Shown here: positions 62,734 through 64,000 of the stretch, one piece after another
Layout: each line of letters opens with the position of its first letter
How positions within the stretch are numbered: position 1 is the first letter of the stretch
From: Isoetes taiwanensis
Taxonomy: Eukaryota; Streptophyta; Lycopodiopsida; Isoetales; Isoetaceae
Direction of reading: 5' to 3'
Length of the DNA: 64,000 nt
Assembly: GCA_021234155.1 (NCBI GenBank)
Contig: JAJEKV010000002.1
Coordinates: forward strand, 14,857,428-14,921,427
Position numbers and translations under genes: made by a program
Notes under the pieces: model-generated
Told to the model about the DNA's origin: nothing
Database searches by the model: none
What the model saw: the letters and a program-made list of their open reading frames with translations, nothing else

Positions 62734-62850
62734 GGGGGAAGGGCAAATGGTCCTTGATTCCGGTTTCTAGGTGACCCGCTCCCGGCTACCGCCGGTCGTG
62801 GGACCCCACCTAGAAACCGGAATCAAGTCCCATTTGCCCTTCCCCCATAC
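62734..62850. repeat. Inverted repeat (40-bp arms) upstream of the recombinase-like gene
   Basis: The left arm gggggaagggcaaatgg...tccggtttctaggtg (62,734-62,773) pairs with cacctagaaaccgga...ccatttgcccttccccc (62,808-62,848) with two or three mismatches. The 35-nt loop itself contains a GC-rich near-palindrome (ctaccgccggtc). Confidence 0.88.
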
Positions 62851-63790
62851 AACACCATAGCTTTTGTGCCCCGCCTTGTATAGGATTTTTCTCCATAACT
62901 TGTTTCAATCGGTTTGTTATGGTTATTTCCCCATATCCTTGAGTACCTTTCTCCTTCTATTCTCGTGACTTGACCCCTTGCTTTGGCCCACATTACTTGC
63001 TCCTTATCTCGCCCAACCATAGTTATTCCTTTAAATCTTGGCGCATTCTTGATCCCGTTCTCTCCATCATGATCTTATTGCTTTGCCCTTGCTAGGATCT
63101 TCACTCCATAATAATTTATTGCAACCAATTTTATTTGGTTTCATTCAATCTCGCACAAGTATTTTTCTTTCTTAAAGTCTCGTGGCTTGATCCCTTAACT
63201 GTGTTTCCCTTTCTTAGTGCTCCCTTGCGTCCCTTGCAACCTTCTTTCTCCTTTTTGGTTTTAATTTTCTTCTGACCTTGCCCATACGGCTACGTCAATC
63301 CTCTTTCCGTCTTCCATGGTTATCTCTATTTCCATGGTTCTTCCAAAGGTTTTTTTCCCTTTTGTTCTCGTGACTTGACCCCTTTTCCTTGAGGCCTTTA
63401 TTCTGCCACGTTATCTCCATTTACCACCATAGGTATTTTTCTTCTATGGGGTTCTTTTCCCGACAACCCTGTTGCCATATCATTCCTTCCCATATTTTTC
63501 TCATGGGTAATCCTTCACGTAGCACATCTCTCGGCTACTTGCTTCCTCTTTCCAGATTTGCTTAGCTTTCTTCGCTAAGCTAGCATGATTCCCCGAGCTA
63601 TATTCTTATCAATCTGCTTTTTGCAGATTTTCGCCTCGATTTGACAGACGACAGTGTGAATGGCCTGCTCTTGGCAAAGCTTTCGAGGTCGCCTTCATCG
63701 TTGCTGTGGTTGTAGCTGCGTTTTCTGCTTGTGGTGTTGCTGCTGCAGTGGACTTTCTCTTTCGGCTGTGGTATTCTGCAACCCAGGTAA
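62851..63790. other. No gene recognised
   Basis: Pyrimidine-rich with phrases such as ctcgtgacttgacccctt at 62,964, 63,180 and 63,368, which suggests a degenerate tandem repeat of about 190-215 bp. Confidence 0.45.
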
Positions 63791-63791
63791 C

Positions 63792-64000
63792 ATGCTGAAG
63801 AGGGCAGCTAGATGTAGAAAACAAACGTTGCCTCCTGAAGCTAAATTCCCTTGTGTTGAGGATGCTTTCTCTGTGGGGGATAGGGAGGGCACGTCCAAGG
63901 GTAGGGGTAGAATAGAGGGTGAGGGCACCGGCCTGTTGGATGTGAGCCTTACTTTGGGTTATGCTGGGACTGATGTTCACCTTTCCATGTTCCACAAACT
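63792..64000 (+). CDS. Partial open frame running off the window end
   Basis: From ATG 63,792 about 69 codons are open to the last base: MLKRAARCRKQTLPPEAKF, then GDREGTSKGRGRIEGEG and LLDVSLTLGYAGTD. A stop lies directly upstream, so this ATG would be the start. DVSLTLGY resembles an LxLxL (EAR-type) repression motif, but in so short a piece this can be chance. No family recognised. Confidence 0.3.
   Translation, partial: MLKRAARCRKQTLPPEAKFPCVEDAFSVGDREGTSKGRGRIEGEGTGLLDVSLTLGYAGTDVHLSMFHK

Overview
The window is eukaryotic nuclear DNA, AT-rich and dominated by repeats, and almost certainly from a land plant. The plant signals are a complete SPT6-like gene with a WG/GW-rich tail, a plant-type leucine-rich-repeat receptor fragment, a pectin methylesterase inhibitor-like fragment, a fragment of a plant-type L1 LINE, and short GT-AG introns of about 65-270 bp. 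The other mobile elements are not typical of flowering plants: LINEs with tandem 5' monomers and short-repeat tails, a Crypton-like tyrosine recombinase gene, and a DDE-like gene of a family I associate with invertebrates and fish. A non-seed plant (fern, lycophyte or bryophyte) is my guess, but that is inference.

Layout. 1-5.2 kb: LINE copy A (+ strand, 5' end outside the window). 5.7-6.05 kb: an unidentified coding fragment with an in-frame stop. 8.0-10.8 kb: a decayed multi-exon transposase-like gene (- strand). 11.0-13.5 kb: a tandem duplication and a related degenerate copy. 14.0-19.95 kb: LINE copy B (+), the least damaged in its reverse transcriptase. 20.1-20.5 kb: a dispersed repeat that recurs at 55.2 kb. 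22.56-28.15 kb: LINE copy C (-). 28.7-29.3 kb: a small cysteine-rich coding region of unknown identity. 30.5-30.8 kb: first copy of a repeat that recurs, expanded, at 56.7-57.5 kb. 32.2-32.5 kb: pectin methylesterase inhibitor-like fragment. 36.95-37.3 kb: plant L1 fragment. 37.87-38.06 kb: a small MITE. 38.4-46.66 kb: the SPT6-like gene. 47.6-51.75 kb: two copies of a hairpin element around a lactate dehydrogenase relic, with a leucine-rich-repeat pseudogene after the second. 57.96-58.6 kb: an orphan first exon, an LTR-like segment and a tRNA-like segment. 59.8-62.85 kb: the Crypton-like recombinase gene (-) with related repeats at both ends. The window closes inside an unidentified open frame.

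The one gene that looks alive is SPT6-like. I could assemble 17 exons, all with consistent phase, giving about 2,111 residues, provided one base missing from a run of five A is restored; that may be a sequencing error or a real lesion. Its core follows eukaryotic SPT6 (acidic N-terminus, YqgF-like, helix-hairpin-helix, S1 and SH2 regions). The tail of about 690 residues combines seven CCHC zinc knuckles, four RG-rich blocks and about 21 WG/GW tryptophans in a module repeated three times. This points to a transcription elongation factor joined to an RNA-binding and Argonaute-binding platform, and is the most interesting protein here. The Crypton-like recombinase is the second most interesting item.

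Nearly everything else is mobile-element debris or pseudogenes. Coordinates of repeat borders are approximate unless a terminal motif is named.
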